Origin: Hyphomicrobiales bacterium
Lineage (GTDB): Bacteria > Pseudomonadota > Alphaproteobacteria > Rhizobiales > Rhizobiaceae
Assembly: GCA_900472175.1 (NCBI GenBank)
Contig: UCHD01000024.1
Location: forward strand, 50,200-114,199
Direction of reading: 5' to 3'
DNA: 64,000 bases
A program made the translations under genes and the position numbers. The notes under the pieces are model-generated. The model ran no database searches and had not been told where the DNA came from. It worked only from the letters and a program-made list of their open reading frames with translations. How positions within the stretch are numbered: the first letter of the stretch is position 1; every line of letters starts with the position of its first letter. This document shows positions 47,966 to 57,979 of this stretch, piece by piece.

Positions 47966-50229
47966 CGCAACTGGCCCTCCGGGTTGGTGGCTGGCGATAA
48001 TGACGGCGCGTCGAAATGGTCCGCCCCGGCATTGAGACGCAGGGCATTGCCGATCACCAGCAGCGAGGATGCAGACATGGCGATGGCGGCAACGAGCGGC
48101 GTCACGTAGCCAAAAACCGCGATAGGGATGGCAAAAGCGTTGTAGCCGATTGCCAGCGCCAGATTCTGCCGGATCAACCGGCCAGCCCCGCGCGACACGT
48201 CCAGCGCCACGGTAACGGCGCTTAGCGAATCGCGCAGGAAAACGAAATCGGCGGCATTGCGGCCAACGTCCGCAGCCGTCGCCGGTGCCATGGAAACATG
48301 TGCTGCGGCAAGCGCCGGGGCGTCGTTGAGCCCGTCCCCGACCATCAGCGGCCGCCGGCCCTCCCGCGCCAGTGTCTGCAGGCGTTCGAGTTTGCCGGCG
48401 GGTAAAAGCCCGGCGCAATAGCGTTGGATCTTCAAGGTTTTCGCAACAGACTGCACCGCCGCCTGTGTGTCCCCCGAAAGAAGTTCGACAGCCATGCCAC
48501 TCTGATGCAGGTGCTCGATGGTCGAAGCCGCATCCGGGCGAAGCTTGTCGCGGAAGGTGAAGCGGGCAATGACGATCCCGTCCTCCGAAAGCACCGTCGT
48601 CGTGCCCGCCGCGCCCGTTTCGATCGTTCCCGCCCATGGGCTGCGCCCGAGGCGATAGGTCTTGCCCGCGATCGCCGCCTCGATCCCGAGCCCCGGATGT
48701 TCGGTGACCCGGTCAGCCCGGACATCCGGATAATGAAGGCCGGGATGCGTTTTCCAGATGGCGCGTGAGGCGGGATGGCTTGAATATCCCGCCAGGGAGA
48801 CGGCGACGGCAAGAGCCGTCTCGTCCCGCGCATCGCTGCTTGCAAGACTCAATTGGCCCAGCGTCAGAGTTCCCGTCTTGTCGAATACGGCGGTATCCGC
48901 CTCGGCAAGTCGCTCCATGGCCGACCCGTCCTTGACCATGATGCCGCGTTCGAACAACCGGCGCGCGGCAACGACCTGGACGATCGGAACAGCCAGCCCC
49001 AAGGCGCATGGGCAGGTGATGATCAGAACCGCAATCGCGATGGTGATGGCCTTGTGCCAATCGCCCGAGACCAGCAGCCAGCCGATCCCTGTGAGAAATG
49101 CGGTCAAATGAACCGCCGGTGCATAATAGGTCGCGGCCCGGTCGGCGATGCGCCGGTAAAGCCCACGGCCAGCTTCGGCCGCTTCCATCAGCCGGATGAC
49201 TTCGGCGAGAAACGATGCTTCTGCTGCGGCGGTGACTTCGATCGTGAGCGGGCCTGTCAGGTTGAGCGTACCGGCGCTGATGGTATCGCCGGCCTTTACC
49301 GGACGCGGGTCGCTTTCGCCCGTCACCAGTGAGCAATCGAGCTCGGAGAGACCCTGCTGGACGATGGCATCGACTGGAATGCGATCCCCTGCAGCAATAA
49401 ACACCTTCATTCCGGGCTCTATCCGCGCAAGCGGCATATATTCGCGGCTACCATCCGGTCCAAGAACCACCGCGCCAGCAGGGGTCATCCGCACGAGACT
49501 GCTGACGGCCGAGCGGGCCTTCTCGCGCATGACGTGATCGAGCACGCGACCGATCAAAAGGAAAAACAGAAGCGAGGCGACGGCATCGAAATAGGCATGC
49601 TGGCCGTGGTTGATCGTCTCGTAAAGGCTCATACCAAAGGCAAGCGAGATGCCGACCGCGATGGGCACGTCCATGTTGGTGCGGCCATGCCGGAGCGCCG
49701 ATACCGCCGAGCGAAAGAAGATGCCGCCGCCGAACAGGAGCGCCGGCAGCGCAATCAGCGCCGAAATCCAGTGGAACAAATCGCGCGTTGCACCTTCGGC
49801 CCCCGACCAGACAGAGACGGACAAGAGCATGATGTTCGCCGTGGCAAAACCGCAGACAGCGACCGCCCGGATCAGCTCGGACCGGGTGCGATCACCTTCA
49901 CCGTCCTGCTCGGAAAACAGATGTGCGGGATAACCGAGCCGGTACAACACCCCACAGAAATCCGGAACAGCGCCATCTCGCCAGCGGATCGAAACCCGCC
50001 GGGTGGAGAGGTTGACGCGGGCATGCTCGACGCCGTCGAGCTTGCTCAGTGCCCGCTCGATCTTGCCGATACAGGCAGCGCAATGCACATCCGGCACGGA
50101 CAGATTGGTCTGCCTCAAACCGTCGCCGAGCACGTGGCTGAGCAGGCGGATTTCATCCGCCGGCGGCATCGCCTGGTGCTCCGCCTCCAACTCGAGCATC
50201 GATGCATTGCCGACGGCACAGCAGCTCAT
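47962..50229 (-). CDS. ccoI: Copper-translocating P1B-type ATPase for cbb3 oxidase assembly
   Basis: The 755-residue FixI/CcoI protein has an N-terminal heavy-metal domain (VHCAACIGKIERALSKLDG), the intramembrane CPC motif (ITCPCALGLAVP), the phosphorylated Asp in FDKTGTLTLG, the HP motif (YSSHPASRAIW) and the hinge MVGDGLNDAPALAAAHV. It exports copper for the CcoN CuB centre. It is coupled at both ends by overlaps. Confidence 0.95.
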   Translation of the reverse strand: MSCCAVGNASMLELEAEHQAMPPADEIRLLSHVLGDGLRQTNLSVPDVHCAACIGKIERALSKLDGVEHARVNLSTRRVSIRWRDGAVPDFCGVLYRLGYPAHLFSEQDGEGDRTRSELIRAVAVCGFATANIMLLSVSVWSGAEGATRDLFHWISALIALPALLFGGGIFFRSAVSALRHGRTNMDVPIAVGISLAFGMSLYETINHGQHAYFDAVASLLFFLLIGRVLDHVMREKARSAVSSLVRMTPAGAVVLGPDGSREYMPLARIEPGMKVFIAAGDRIPVDAIVQQGLSELDCSLVTGESDPRPVKAGDTISAGTLNLTGPLTIEVTAAAEASFLAEVIRLMEAAEAGRGLYRRIADRAATYYAPAVHLTAFLTGIGWLLVSGDWHKAITIAIAVLIITCPCALGLAVPIVQVVAARRLFERGIMVKDGSAMERLAEADTAVFDKTGTLTLGQLSLASSDARDETALAVAVSLAGYSSHPASRAIWKTHPGLHYPDVRADRVTEHPGLGIEAAIAGKTYRLGRSPWAGTIETGAAGTTTVLSEDGIVIARFTFRDKLRPDAASTIEHLHQSGMAVELLSGDTQAAVQSVAKTLKIQRYCAGLLPAGKLERLQTLAREGRRPLMVGDGLNDAPALAAAHVSMAPATAADVGRNAADFVFLRDSLSAVTVALDVSRGAGRLIRQNLALAIGYNAFAIPIAVFGYVTPLVAAIAMSASSLLVIGNALRLNAGADHFDAPSLSPATNPEGQLR

Positions 50230-50714
50230 TGGCGTTTTCCATCCTTGATCAGAACACGTTCGCTATGGCGGTAGGGCACGGCCAGGCCGCCGTCGACCTC
50301 GACATTGACGACCCAGATGCCGGGAGACACCGCTGAGGAGGCGCTGAGCTGACCGTCTCCCGACGGCACCAGCGCCGCCGACCAGTCCGCCGCCTCGAAA
50401 CTCGGATGCTGGAAGGTCGCTTTGCCACCGGTCATTTTCACCGGATTGCCAATACGGTCGGCCAGCGTGAAGGTGATCTTCCCAGCGGCGAAGTCGAGCT
50501 TCGGCACCCAGCCGAGATCGTTCTGGGCTCGTACCGCGATCATCTTTTCGTTGAACTGCTGGCTGGCGACATAGGAATTCTCGACCACCAGTCCGGTCCA
50601 GCTGGTCACGGCAAACCGCGCCATGACAAAGTTGACGGCGATGATGACCCCGAAGAAGGCGAGCATGATCATCAGCATATGCCGGCCGGTAAATTCACGG
50701 GATTGAAGTTTCAT
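50226..50714 (-). CDS. ccoH: FixH/CcoH family protein
   Basis: The 162-residue protein has one N-terminal membrane helix (MLMIMLAFFGVIIAVNFVMA) followed by TSWTGLVVENSYVASQQFNE, characteristic of FixH/CcoH, and a periplasmic beta domain (GIWVVNVEVDGGLAVPYRHSE). It helps cbb3 oxidase assembly. ATGA-type overlaps join it to ccoG and ccoI. Confidence 0.94.
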   Translation of the reverse strand: MKLQSREFTGRHMLMIMLAFFGVIIAVNFVMARFAVTSWTGLVVENSYVASQQFNEKMIAVRAQNDLGWVPKLDFAAGKITFTLADRIGNPVKMTGGKATFQHPSFEAADWSAALVPSGDGQLSASSAVSPGIWVVNVEVDGGLAVPYRHSERVLIKDGKRQ

Positions 50715-52270
50715 TTCGAGCCTCCCGGTGCCTGGAATGTTGCCGTGTAGGTTTTTGTCTCGGGGCCTTCTGTATCCTCGATCACGAACCGGAAGGTCTG
50801 CACCTGCTCGTCAGCAACGTGGCGCGGCTGGGTGACAAAAACCTTCAGGCTGCGCAAGCGATCCGGCTCGACCGGCACAAGGAAGGAGCCGTCACTCTGC
50901 GCCTCCATACCGGCAATTGCCGCCGAACTCTGTGGCAAGCCCTCGATCCGCACTGCCATCACACGCGGCTTGGCGATCATGTTGAGGATTTTCAGTGTGT
51001 AACCATTGCGCACCGATCCATCCGACAACATGACGAATTGCGGATTACGATCATGCAGGACGTTGACGTCGAGCCGGTCGCGGGTGACCAGCGCATAAAC
51101 GAGGCCGATGCCGACCAGCGACCAGAGTGCGGCGTAGAGCAACGTTCTTAGCCGCAGGAACGAGGCGAGACTGATATGGCGCAGCGTCGCCGCGAGCTTG
51201 CCGTCCGGTGTGCGGACGCGCGCCGGGTCGATCGGCTGGGTGCCTCCGGCCGTCGCCAGTGCCATGTTGGCATTGTAGTCGTTGAGTGTCGTGTAGGAGA
51301 TCAGCCCGCGCTCCCGGCCGAGCTTGTCCATCACGCCGTCACAGGCGTCGATGCACAGCGCACAGGTGATGCACTCCAGCTGCTGGCCGTCGCGGATATC
51401 GATCCCCATCGGACAGACGGCGACACAGGCGTTGCAATCGACGCAATCGCCGACCACCGCGCCCTGCGCTGCCGATTTCTTGGCGTGGCGCGAACGCGGC
51501 TCGCCGCGCCAATCGTTATAGGTCACCGTCAGCGACGCCTCGTCGAGCATCGCCGCCTGGATGCGCGGCCACGGGCACATATAGGTGCAGACCTGCTCGC
51601 GCATCAGCCCGCCGAAGATGTATGTCGTTGCTGTCAGGAACGCGATGGTGCTGTAGGCAACGATTTCGGCCTGGCCGGTGAAGACATCGACAAGCAGTGT
51701 CGGTGCATCGGCAAAATAGAAGATCCAGGCCCCGCCGGTGGCCACCGCGATCAGCAGCCAGATGACGTGTTTGGTGGTCCGCAACACCAGCTTGCGCGGC
51801 GAATAGGATTCCTTGTCGAGCTTGATGCGCGCATTGCGATCGCCTTCGATCGCCCGCTCGACGACCAGAAAGAGGTCGACCCAGACTGTCTGCGGGCACG
51901 TATAGCCGCACCAGGCGCGCCCGACCGTCGAGGTCAAAAGGAACAGGCCGAGACCGGCCATGACCAGCAGACCGGCAACGTAGAAAAACTCCTGCGGCCA
52001 GATTTCGATGAAGAAGAAATAGAAGCGCCGGTTGGCGATATCGATCAGCACGGCCTGATCCGGTGCATACCCGCCACGGTCCCAGCGCAGCCAGGGCACC
52101 AGATAGTAGATGCCGAGCGTGATCGCCATGATCAGCCATTTGAAACGGCGAAATCCTCCCGAGGCGCGCTTCGGGAAGATCTTTTTACGCGGCGCATAAA
52201 GCACCTGTCGCCGCTTCTGCGAATTGACCGCCTCGGCGTCCAGTCTTTCGATGTCCATTTTTTCCAGCAT
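50711..52270 (-). CDS. ccoG: Cbb3 oxidase accessory iron-sulfur protein (FixG/CcoG)
   Basis: The roughly 519-residue membrane protein has five or so helices, the polyferredoxin-like CGYTCPQTVW and CTYMCPWPRIQ motifs and two 4Fe-4S clusters (CVDCNACVAVCPMGIDIRDG, CITCALCIDACDGVMDKLG). The C-terminal FixG Ig-like domain follows. CcoG reduces Cu(II) for CcoI. The start at MLEKMDIERL is favoured by GAGGG five bases upstream. A FNR box about 80 bp upstream gives this operon its own microaerobic promoter. Confidence 0.94.
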   Translation of the reverse strand: MLEKMDIERLDAEAVNSQKRRQVLYAPRKKIFPKRASGGFRRFKWLIMAITLGIYYLVPWLRWDRGGYAPDQAVLIDIANRRFYFFFIEIWPQEFFYVAGLLVMAGLGLFLLTSTVGRAWCGYTCPQTVWVDLFLVVERAIEGDRNARIKLDKESYSPRKLVLRTTKHVIWLLIAVATGGAWIFYFADAPTLLVDVFTGQAEIVAYSTIAFLTATTYIFGGLMREQVCTYMCPWPRIQAAMLDEASLTVTYNDWRGEPRSRHAKKSAAQGAVVGDCVDCNACVAVCPMGIDIRDGQQLECITCALCIDACDGVMDKLGRERGLISYTTLNDYNANMALATAGGTQPIDPARVRTPDGKLAATLRHISLASFLRLRTLLYAALWSLVGIGLVYALVTRDRLDVNVLHDRNPQFVMLSDGSVRNGYTLKILNMIAKPRVMAVRIEGLPQSSAAIAGMEAQSDGSFLVPVEPDRLRSLKVFVTQPRHVADEQVQTFRFVIEDTEGPETKTYTATFQAPGGSK

Positions 52271-52352
52271 TCCAGCCCTCAAGGGCATGACGCCGGCAAG
52301 GCCGGCCACTCGTCTTTGAACCGGAGAGTGGCACGTGATGGCGCCAATCTCC

Positions 52353-52366
52353 TTGATCGAGGTCAA
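52353..52366. promoter_or_regulatory. FNR/FixK anaerobox upstream of ccoG
   Basis: TTGATCGAGGTCAA matches the consensus TTGAT-N4-ATCAA at nine of ten fixed positions. It lies in the gap between ccoP and ccoG and should activate ccoGHIS when oxygen is low. Confidence 0.85.
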
Positions 52367-52386
52367 GCGACCGTAACGCGAGAAAT

Positions 52387-53271
52387 CTATTTGCCGCCGC
52401 CGAGCGAATAGACATAGGCCGCAAGTTCCTTGACTGTGACATCGCCAAGACGCCCGCCCCAGGCAGGCATGACGCCGTGTTTCGGCGCACGGATTTGCGC
52501 TGCGATGGCCTCCTCGCCGTCCACCAGCAACGACAGGCTGTCGGCGAGATTGGGGGCGCCCATTTCCTGATTACCCTCGCCACGATCGCCATGGCAGCTC
52601 GCACAGTTCTGGGCGAATATCTGCGCGCCGGGCGCCGTTTCCTCCGGAAAGCCAGTGCCGTTCGACAGATCGGCAACGAACGTGGCGACGGACGCGATCT
52701 CGTCGGGTTTCAGAATGTCGCCGAAGGCGGGCATTTCGCTGACATGCGTGTCGGCGTCTTCCGGCGCACGAACACCATGGGCAATCGTCGTCAGAATCTG
52801 CTCCGGCGTTCCACCCCAGAGCCAATCATCATCATTGAGGTTCGGAAACCCTTTCGAACCCTGCGCACCCGATCCATGGCACTGGATGCAGTTGACTTTG
52901 AAGGCGGCGCTGCCGGCGGCCGTAGCAACCGTTCGCAACGTCTCGTCGGCAAGAATCTGCTGCATGTCGGCGGCCTTGATTGCCGCGACATAGCCCGAGC
53001 GCGCCGCTTCGGCAGCGGCCAGTTCGGAGCGCACATCGGCACGGCTCGAATAACCAAGCACGCCGGTGGTTGCCGAAGTCAGCAACGGCCAGGCCGGATA
53101 AAAGACCGTGTAGACCAGCGCCCAGACGATACAAGCGTAGAAGGACACGACCCACCAGCGCGGCAGCGGATTGTTGAGTTCCTTGATGCCGTCCCACTCG
53201 TGCCCGGTCGTCGATACGCCCGACAACTCGTCCAGATGAGGATCTTTATGAGGATCGTGCATATCAGTCAT
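52387..53271 (-). CDS. ccoP: Cbb3 oxidase di-heme cytochrome c subunit
   Basis: The 294-residue protein has an N-terminal FixP region (ELNNPLPRWWVVSFYACIVWALVYTVFYPAWPL, one membrane helix) and two c-type heme sites (CIQCHGSG and CASCHGDRG), each with a later Met ligand. It passes electrons to CcoO and CcoN. The ATG at 53271 overlaps the end of ccoQ by 8 bp; a second ATG at 53262 is possible. Confidence 0.95.
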   Translation of the reverse strand: MTDMHDPHKDPHLDELSGVSTTGHEWDGIKELNNPLPRWWVVSFYACIVWALVYTVFYPAWPLLTSATTGVLGYSSRADVRSELAAAEAARSGYVAAIKAADMQQILADETLRTVATAAGSAAFKVNCIQCHGSGAQGSKGFPNLNDDDWLWGGTPEQILTTIAHGVRAPEDADTHVSEMPAFGDILKPDEIASVATFVADLSNGTGFPEETAPGAQIFAQNCASCHGDRGEGNQEMGAPNLADSLSLLVDGEEAIAAQIRAPKHGVMPAWGGRLGDVTVKELAAYVYSLGGGK

Positions 53272-53413
53272 CCTTGAGCGGGATTTGTGCGGCTTCATCG
53301 GCGGATTTCCGGCTACCGGGGCGGAACGCGAAGATCAGCGTGCCGACGAAGAACAGCGCCATCGCCAGAAGGCCCCAGCTGTCGGCGAAGGTCCGTAATT
53401 GTTGATATTCCAT
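53264..53413 (-). CDS. ccoQ: Cbb3 oxidase small subunit
   Basis: The 49-residue protein has one membrane helix (LLAMALFFVGTLIFAF) followed by RPGSRKSADEAAQIPLKDD, the usual CcoQ tail. A GGAGGG site precedes the ATG. It lies between ccoO and ccoP as in all fixNOQP operons and stabilises the complex. Confidence 0.94.
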   Translation of the reverse strand: MEYQQLRTFADSWGLLAMALFFVGTLIFAFRPGSRKSADEAAQIPLKDD

Positions 53414-53426
53414 CGGGTTTCCCTCC

Positions 53427-54158
53427 TCAGCGGTCACTGCCTGCTTCGTCGTAGGTCTTGAAGTCCACCAGCGTGCCGAGCATCTGCAGGTAGGCGACCA
53501 GCGCATCCATTTCCGTGATCGCCTGCGGATTGCCGTCGAAATCGCCGATGCGGGCTTTCGGGTAACGGCTCTCGATGCCTGATGTATCGACCGTCGGGTC
53601 GGCCTGGGCGCGCAGATCGGCATCCGCATTGTCGATCATCTCCTGGCTGTAGGGCACGCCGACAGCGGCGTTGGCCTTCAGATGCGTGGCGAAATCCTTG
53701 ACCGGCAGCGGCTTGCTTTTCAGGAAGGCGTAGCTCGGCATCATCGATTCCGGCACGACATCGCGCGGCTCTGTCAGGTGCTGAACGTGCCATTCGTTCG
53801 AGTAGCGGTTGCCGACACGGGCAAGGTCCGGCCCGGTGCGCTTCGAGCCCCACTGGAACGGATGATCGTACATCGATTCCGCCGCCAGGCTGTAATGCCC
53901 ATAACGCTCGACCTCGTCGCGGAAGGGCCGGATCATCTGGCTGTGGCAGGCGTAACAGCCCTCGCGGATGTAGATATTGCGGCCGGCAAGCTCCAGCGGC
54001 GAGTATGGCCGCATACCCTCTACCTTCTCGATGGTATTTTCGAGATAGAACAGCGGTGCGATCTCGACGATGCCGCCGACGGTGACGACCAGAAACGAGC
54101 CGATGAGCAGAAGCGTCGCATTGCGCTCGAGGATCGCGTGTTTGTCCAGGATACCCAT
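53427..54158 (-). CDS. ccoO: Cbb3 oxidase mono-heme cytochrome c subunit
   Basis: The 243-residue protein has an N-terminal membrane helix ([21 protein letters not shown]) and a single heme site in [17 protein letters not shown], followed by the conserved [30 protein letters not shown]. It relays electrons between CcoP and CcoN. Confidence 0.96.
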   Translation of the reverse strand: MGILDKHAILERNATLLLIGSFLVVTVGGIVEIAPLFYLENTIEKVEGMRPYSPLELAGRNIYIREGCYACHSQMIRPFRDEVERYGHYSLAAESMYDHPFQWGSKRTGPDLARVGNRYSNEWHVQHLTEPRDVVPESMMPSYAFLKSKPLPVKDFATHLKANAAVGVPYSQEMIDNADADLRAQADPTVDTSGIESRYPKARIGDFDGNPQAITEMDALVAYLQMLGTLVDFKTYDEAGSDR

Positions 54159-54170
54159 GGTCTTCTTTCC

Positions 54171-55781
54171 TTATTCGGCCGCTTGGGGCGCTGGCACGGC
54201 GCCGCCGATTTCCTGTTCATCGCGCTGATATCCGAGGATGGTCATCGTGACGTTCCACGCCATGATCAGTCCGCCGATGAGGTAGAGAGCGCCGCCCAGC
54301 GCACGCACGACGTAGTAGAGGTGCATCGCCTCGACGGTTTCGGCGAAGGAGTAGACGAGGAAGCCCTGCTGGTCGTATTCGCGCCACATCAGGCCCTGCT
54401 GGATGCCCGAGACCCACATGACGGCGGCGTAGACAACGAGGCCGAGTGTTGCGAACCAGAAGTGCCAGGTGACCATGCGCACCGAATAAAGCCGCTCGCG
54501 GTTCCACAGTTTTGGCACGAGGAAGTAGATGGCACCGAAGGTGATCATGCCGACCCAGCCAAGCGCGCCGGAATGGACGTGACCGATGGTCCAGTCGGTA
54601 TAGTGGCTGAGCGAATTGACAGCCTTGATCGACATCATCGGGCCTTCGAAGGTCGACATGCCATAGAAGGCGATGGCCGCAACCATCATGCGGATGATCG
54701 GATCGGTGCGGATCTTGTCCCAGGCGCCCGAGAGCGTCATCAGGCCGTTGATCATGCCGCCCCACGAAGGCATCCACAGCATGATGGAAAAGACCATGCC
54801 GAGCGTCTGTGCCCAATCCGGCAGAGCGGTGTAATGCAGGTGGTGCGGACCGGCCCAGATGTAGAGGAAGATCAGCGCCCAGAAATGGATGATCGACAGG
54901 CGGTAGGAGTAGACCGGCCGGTTGGCCTGCTTCGGCACGAAATAGTACATCATGCCAAGGAAGCCTGCGGTCAGGAAGAAGCCGACGGCGTTGTGGCCAT
55001 ACCACCACTGGGTCAGCGCGTCCTGAACGCCGGCAAAGGCCGAGTAGCTCTTCGAGCCGGTGATTGAGACCGGAACCGCCAAGTTGTTGACGATGTGCAG
55101 CATCGCCACCGTGACGATGAACGACAGGTAGAACCAGTTGGCCACATAGATATGCGGTTCCTTGCGGCGCAGGATCGTGCCGAGGAAGACGATGAGATAA
55201 CAGACCCAGACGATCGTCAGCCAGAGATCGACATACCATTCCGGCTCCGCATATTCGCGGCCCTGAGTGATGCCGAGAAGATAACCGGTCGCCGCCATGA
55301 CGATGAACAACTGATAGCCCCAGAAGACGAACCAGGCGAGATCGCCTCCGAACAGGCGGGCGCGGCTGGTGCGCTGGACGACATAGAACGACGTTGCGAT
55401 CAGCGCGTTGCCCCCAAAGGCAAAGACCACGGCCGATGTGTGCAACGGCCGGACCCGCCCGAAGGACAGGAACGGCTCGACGTTGAGATCGGGATAGGCC
55501 AGCTGCAATGCGATGACGACGCCGACCAGAAGGCCGACGACGCACCAGAACACGGTGGCGATGACGCCATAGCGGATCGGGCCGTCCATGTAGGCTGACA
55601 TGTCCACCGCTGGCTGCGGCGCAAACGATGTCTGGCGCATCAGCACGACAACCGCGCCGATCAGCACGATCACCAGAATTCCCATATGGCTTGCGAACAG
55701 CTCGTCCTTGGCCAGGCCGGCCGCAAGCAGCGCGAAAAACGCCGCTATGCCGGTGCCGATGATCGCCGATCCGTATTTCAT
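54171..55781 (-). CDS. ccoN: Cbb3 oxidase catalytic subunit I
   Basis: The 536-residue heme-copper oxidase subunit has about twelve membrane helices. The binuclear-centre His pair is in [15 protein letters not shown]; other conserved parts are [22 protein letters not shown] and [17 protein letters not shown]. It is the high-affinity terminal oxidase used at very low oxygen, for example in nodules or wet soil. It heads fixNOQP, with a perfect anaerobox 84 bp upstream. Confidence 0.96.
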   Translation of the reverse strand: MKYGSAIIGTGIAAFFALLAAGLAKDELFASHMGILVIVLIGAVVVLMRQTSFAPQPAVDMSAYMDGPIRYGVIATVFWCVVGLLVGVVIALQLAYPDLNVEPFLSFGRVRPLHTSAVVFAFGGNALIATSFYVVQRTSRARLFGGDLAWFVFWGYQLFIVMAATGYLLGITQGREYAEPEWYVDLWLTIVWVCYLIVFLGTILRRKEPHIYVANWFYLSFIVTVAMLHIVNNLAVPVSITGSKSYSAFAGVQDALTQWWYGHNAVGFFLTAGFLGMMYYFVPKQANRPVYSYRLSIIHFWALIFLYIWAGPHHLHYTALPDWAQTLGMVFSIMLWMPSWGGMINGLMTLSGAWDKIRTDPIIRMMVAAIAFYGMSTFEGPMMSIKAVNSLSHYTDWTIGHVHSGALGWVGMITFGAIYFLVPKLWNRERLYSVRMVTWHFWFATLGLVVYAAVMWVSGIQQGLMWREYDQQGFLVYSFAETVEAMHLYYVVRALGGALYLIGGLIMAWNVTMTILGYQRDEQEIGGAVPAPQAAE

Positions 55782-55864
55782 CTCGTCGTCCCCGCATCAA
55801 TCAGATGTCGAACCGCGCGCAGCGGTCCCCTGCCCCCTTCTCGGGGCAAGCGAAGAGACGCGCC

Positions 55865-55878
55865 TTGATCCAGATCAA
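55865..55878. promoter_or_regulatory. Perfect FNR/FixK anaerobox between ccoN and hemN
   Basis: TTGATCCAGATCAA is a perfect TTGAT-N4-ATCAA site. It lies about 84 bp before ccoN and 91 bp before hemN on the opposite strand. One site can therefore serve two divergent microaerobic promoters. FnrN, encoded 8.7 kb away, is the likely activator. Confidence 0.92.
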
Positions 55879-55968
55879 AGCGACGAACGGAGAATATGGA
55901 CAGGTTGCCCGCGAAGGCCGGTCCTTTGGGGTCTTGGCCGCTGAACGATGCTCAGATCGGAGCCACCA

Positions 55969-57315
55969 ATGTTGCCAGCAGCAGCAATGCTCGACGCCAA
56001 GGTACCGCGCTACACCAGCTATCCGACCGCACCGCACTTTCACGCCGGCGTCGGGTCAGAAACCGCGCGGCAGTGGATGTCGGCTCTGCCCGCCGAAAAG
56101 CCCATATCGCTCTATCTGCATATCCCCTTCTGCGACCGGCTGTGCTGGTTCTGCGCCTGCCACACCAAGCAGACGCTGCGCTACGAACCGGTCAGCGCCT
56201 ATCTGCAAATCCTTCATGCGGAAATAGCGGCAGTCGCCCGGCTGCTCGATGGGCGCGTGCCGGTCGGCGCCATTCATCTGGGCGGCGGCTCGCCGACAAT
56301 GCTGCGGCCGGAGGACCTGATCGCGCTGGGCGGCCGTCTTCGCGGCGCTTTCGAGGTTTTGCAAGATGCGGAAATCAGTATCGAGATCGACCCCAACGAC
56401 ATGGATGACGAAAGGCTCGATGCACTCGCCGAATTCGGCATGACCCGGGCAAGCCTCGGCATCCAGGATTTCGATCCGCGTGTGCAAAAAGCCATCAACC
56501 GGCTGCAGAGTTTTGAACAGACGGCCTATGTCGTTGACGGCGCCCGTGCCCGTGGCATCGGATCGGTCAATCTCGACCTGCTCTACGGCCTGCCACACCA
56601 GACGGTCGAAAGCGCCAGCGCGACACTGCGGCAGGCGCTTCAGCTCAAGCCCGACCGCATGGCACTGTTCGGTTATGCGCATGTGCCATGGATGAAGAAA
56701 CACCAGACGCAGATCAAGGACGAATGGCTGCCGGACGGGGCGGAGCGTTACGCACAGGCGGAAGCGGTGCGGGCTCTGGCCCTGGACGCCGGATACCGGG
56801 CCATCGGCATCGACCATTTTGCGTTACCCGCCGACGCCCTGACGCTGGCATCGCAACAGGGACTGCTCCGGCGCAACTTCCAGGGCTATTCCGCCGATCG
56901 CTGCGATACGATCATCGGGCTCGGCCCCTCGGCCATCAGCCAATTCGAACAAGGTTACCTGCAGAACACACCAGCGACCGGCGATTACATGCGCCGCATC
57001 GAAGAGGGTGATTTTGCCACCGTGCGCGGCGTTGCCCTGTCTGACGACGACCGTGTACGCCGCTGGGTCATCGAAAAACTGATGTGCGATTTCCGCTTTT
57101 CGAGCCACGAAGCCCGACGCCGCTTCGGCACGATCGCTGGCGATGTCATGATGCAGGCAAGACGCCTCGCGGCCATGGAAAGCGATGCGCTGTGCGAATG
57201 GCGCAATGACGGGTTTGAAATCACAACCAAAGGCCGGCCGTTTGTCCGCCTCATCGCCGCTCGCTTCGATACCTATTTCACGGCGGCCACAACACGGCAT
57301 TCAGTAGCAGTCTGA
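55969..57315 (+). CDS. hemN: Oxygen-independent coproporphyrinogen III oxidase
   Basis: The roughly 448-residue radical SAM enzyme has the cluster-binding motif in FCDRLCWFCACHTKQ (Cys-x3-Cys-x2-Cys), the glycine-rich SAM contact in GAIHLGGGSPTML and the C-terminal HemN domain. It makes protoporphyrinogen without oxygen, supplying heme for the cbb3 oxidase. The start is set at MLPAAAMLDAK, with CGGAG six bases upstream; an earlier ATG at 55948 is open. Confidence 0.94.
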   Translation: MLPAAAMLDAKVPRYTSYPTAPHFHAGVGSETARQWMSALPAEKPISLYLHIPFCDRLCWFCACHTKQTLRYEPVSAYLQILHAEIAAVARLLDGRVPVGAIHLGGGSPTMLRPEDLIALGGRLRGAFEVLQDAEISIEIDPNDMDDERLDALAEFGMTRASLGIQDFDPRVQKAINRLQSFEQTAYVVDGARARGIGSVNLDLLYGLPHQTVESASATLRQALQLKPDRMALFGYAHVPWMKKHQTQIKDEWLPDGAERYAQAEAVRALALDAGYRAIGIDHFALPADALTLASQQGLLRRNFQGYSADRCDTIIGLGPSAISQFEQGYLQNTPATGDYMRRIEEGDFATVRGVALSDDDRVRRWVIEKLMCDFRFSSHEARRRFGTIAGDVMMQARRLAAMESDALCEWRNDGFEITTKGRPFVRLIAARFDTYFTAATTRHSVAV

Positions 57316-57535
57316 AATGGGCAACGAGACCGCAGGGGATCGATCCCCGGTACGGCCAAACACCGCCTGACACTTCCCGCGCTCGCCATCCATCCAACAG
57401 CCTTTGAGGAAAAGGCTACCACCGAGCTGGAACTCCATATCCCGGGGCCGGTAAATGTTGCATTTCTAATGAAAATTGGCATGCTGCGAACTGCCAGCGC
57501 ATATCGGAATCACGGCAGTTACGGGAGAATGGACC

Positions 57536-57979
57536 TTGGCAAAGAGCGAACCTCACCTAATCGATATTCATGTCGGCAATCGTCTGAGGTCGCGGCGGCT
57601 GGTTTTAGGATTGAGCCAGGAAAAACTGGGCGAGCGCCTAGGCATCACCTTCCAGCAAATTCAAAAGTATGAAAAGGGCACCAATCGCGTCAGTGCCAGC
57701 AAACTCCAGGCCGCAGCATCGGTCCTCAACGTTCCCATCGGCTACTTTTTCGAGGACAATGACGCCGTTGTTCCGGATGGATTGGTCAGGGAGGTCGATG
57801 AGATCGGAACATTCCTGCTTTCCCGGGACGGCGTGTCGCTCAACCGCGCTTTTACATCCATCAAGAACAGGCAGGTTCGGCAGTCCATCATCACGTTGAC
57901 GAAAGCACTTGCGAACGCCGATGACGCCGGTGCACCAACGGCTGACGCGGAAGACGTTTCCTCCCTCGTTCGTCGGTGA
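57536..57979 (+). CDS. XRE-family helix-turn-helix regulator
   Basis: The 147-residue protein has the Cro/CI-type domain at about 13-68 (VGNRLRSRRLVLGLSQEKLG, ITFQQIQKYEKGTNRVSASKL) and a helical C-terminal region. This form is common in Rhizobiales. The TTG at 57536 is chosen because GGGAGA lies 7 bases before it; no in-frame ATG is present, and a TTG at 57476 would add non-conserved residues. It is immediately followed by, and overlaps, the SARP/TPR regulator gene. It opens the YcaO-TfuA cluster. Confidence 0.85.
   Translation: MAKSEPHLIDIHVGNRLRSRRLVLGLSQEKLGERLGITFQQIQKYEKGTNRVSASKLQAAASVLNVPIGYFFEDNDAVVPDGLVREVDEIGTFLLSRDGVSLNRAFTSIKNRQVRQSIITLTKALANADDAGAPTADAEDVSSLVRR

Noticed and set aside
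47792..48637. 281-codon minus-strand frame ending with the CcoS sequence
   Set aside because: Only the last 57 codons are the real ccoS gene; the rest is a shadow of ccoI in another frame.
54217..55800. Second minus-strand frame of 527 codons across ccoN
   Set aside because: It is a frame-shifted shadow of ccoN, whose own frame contains all conserved oxidase motifs.
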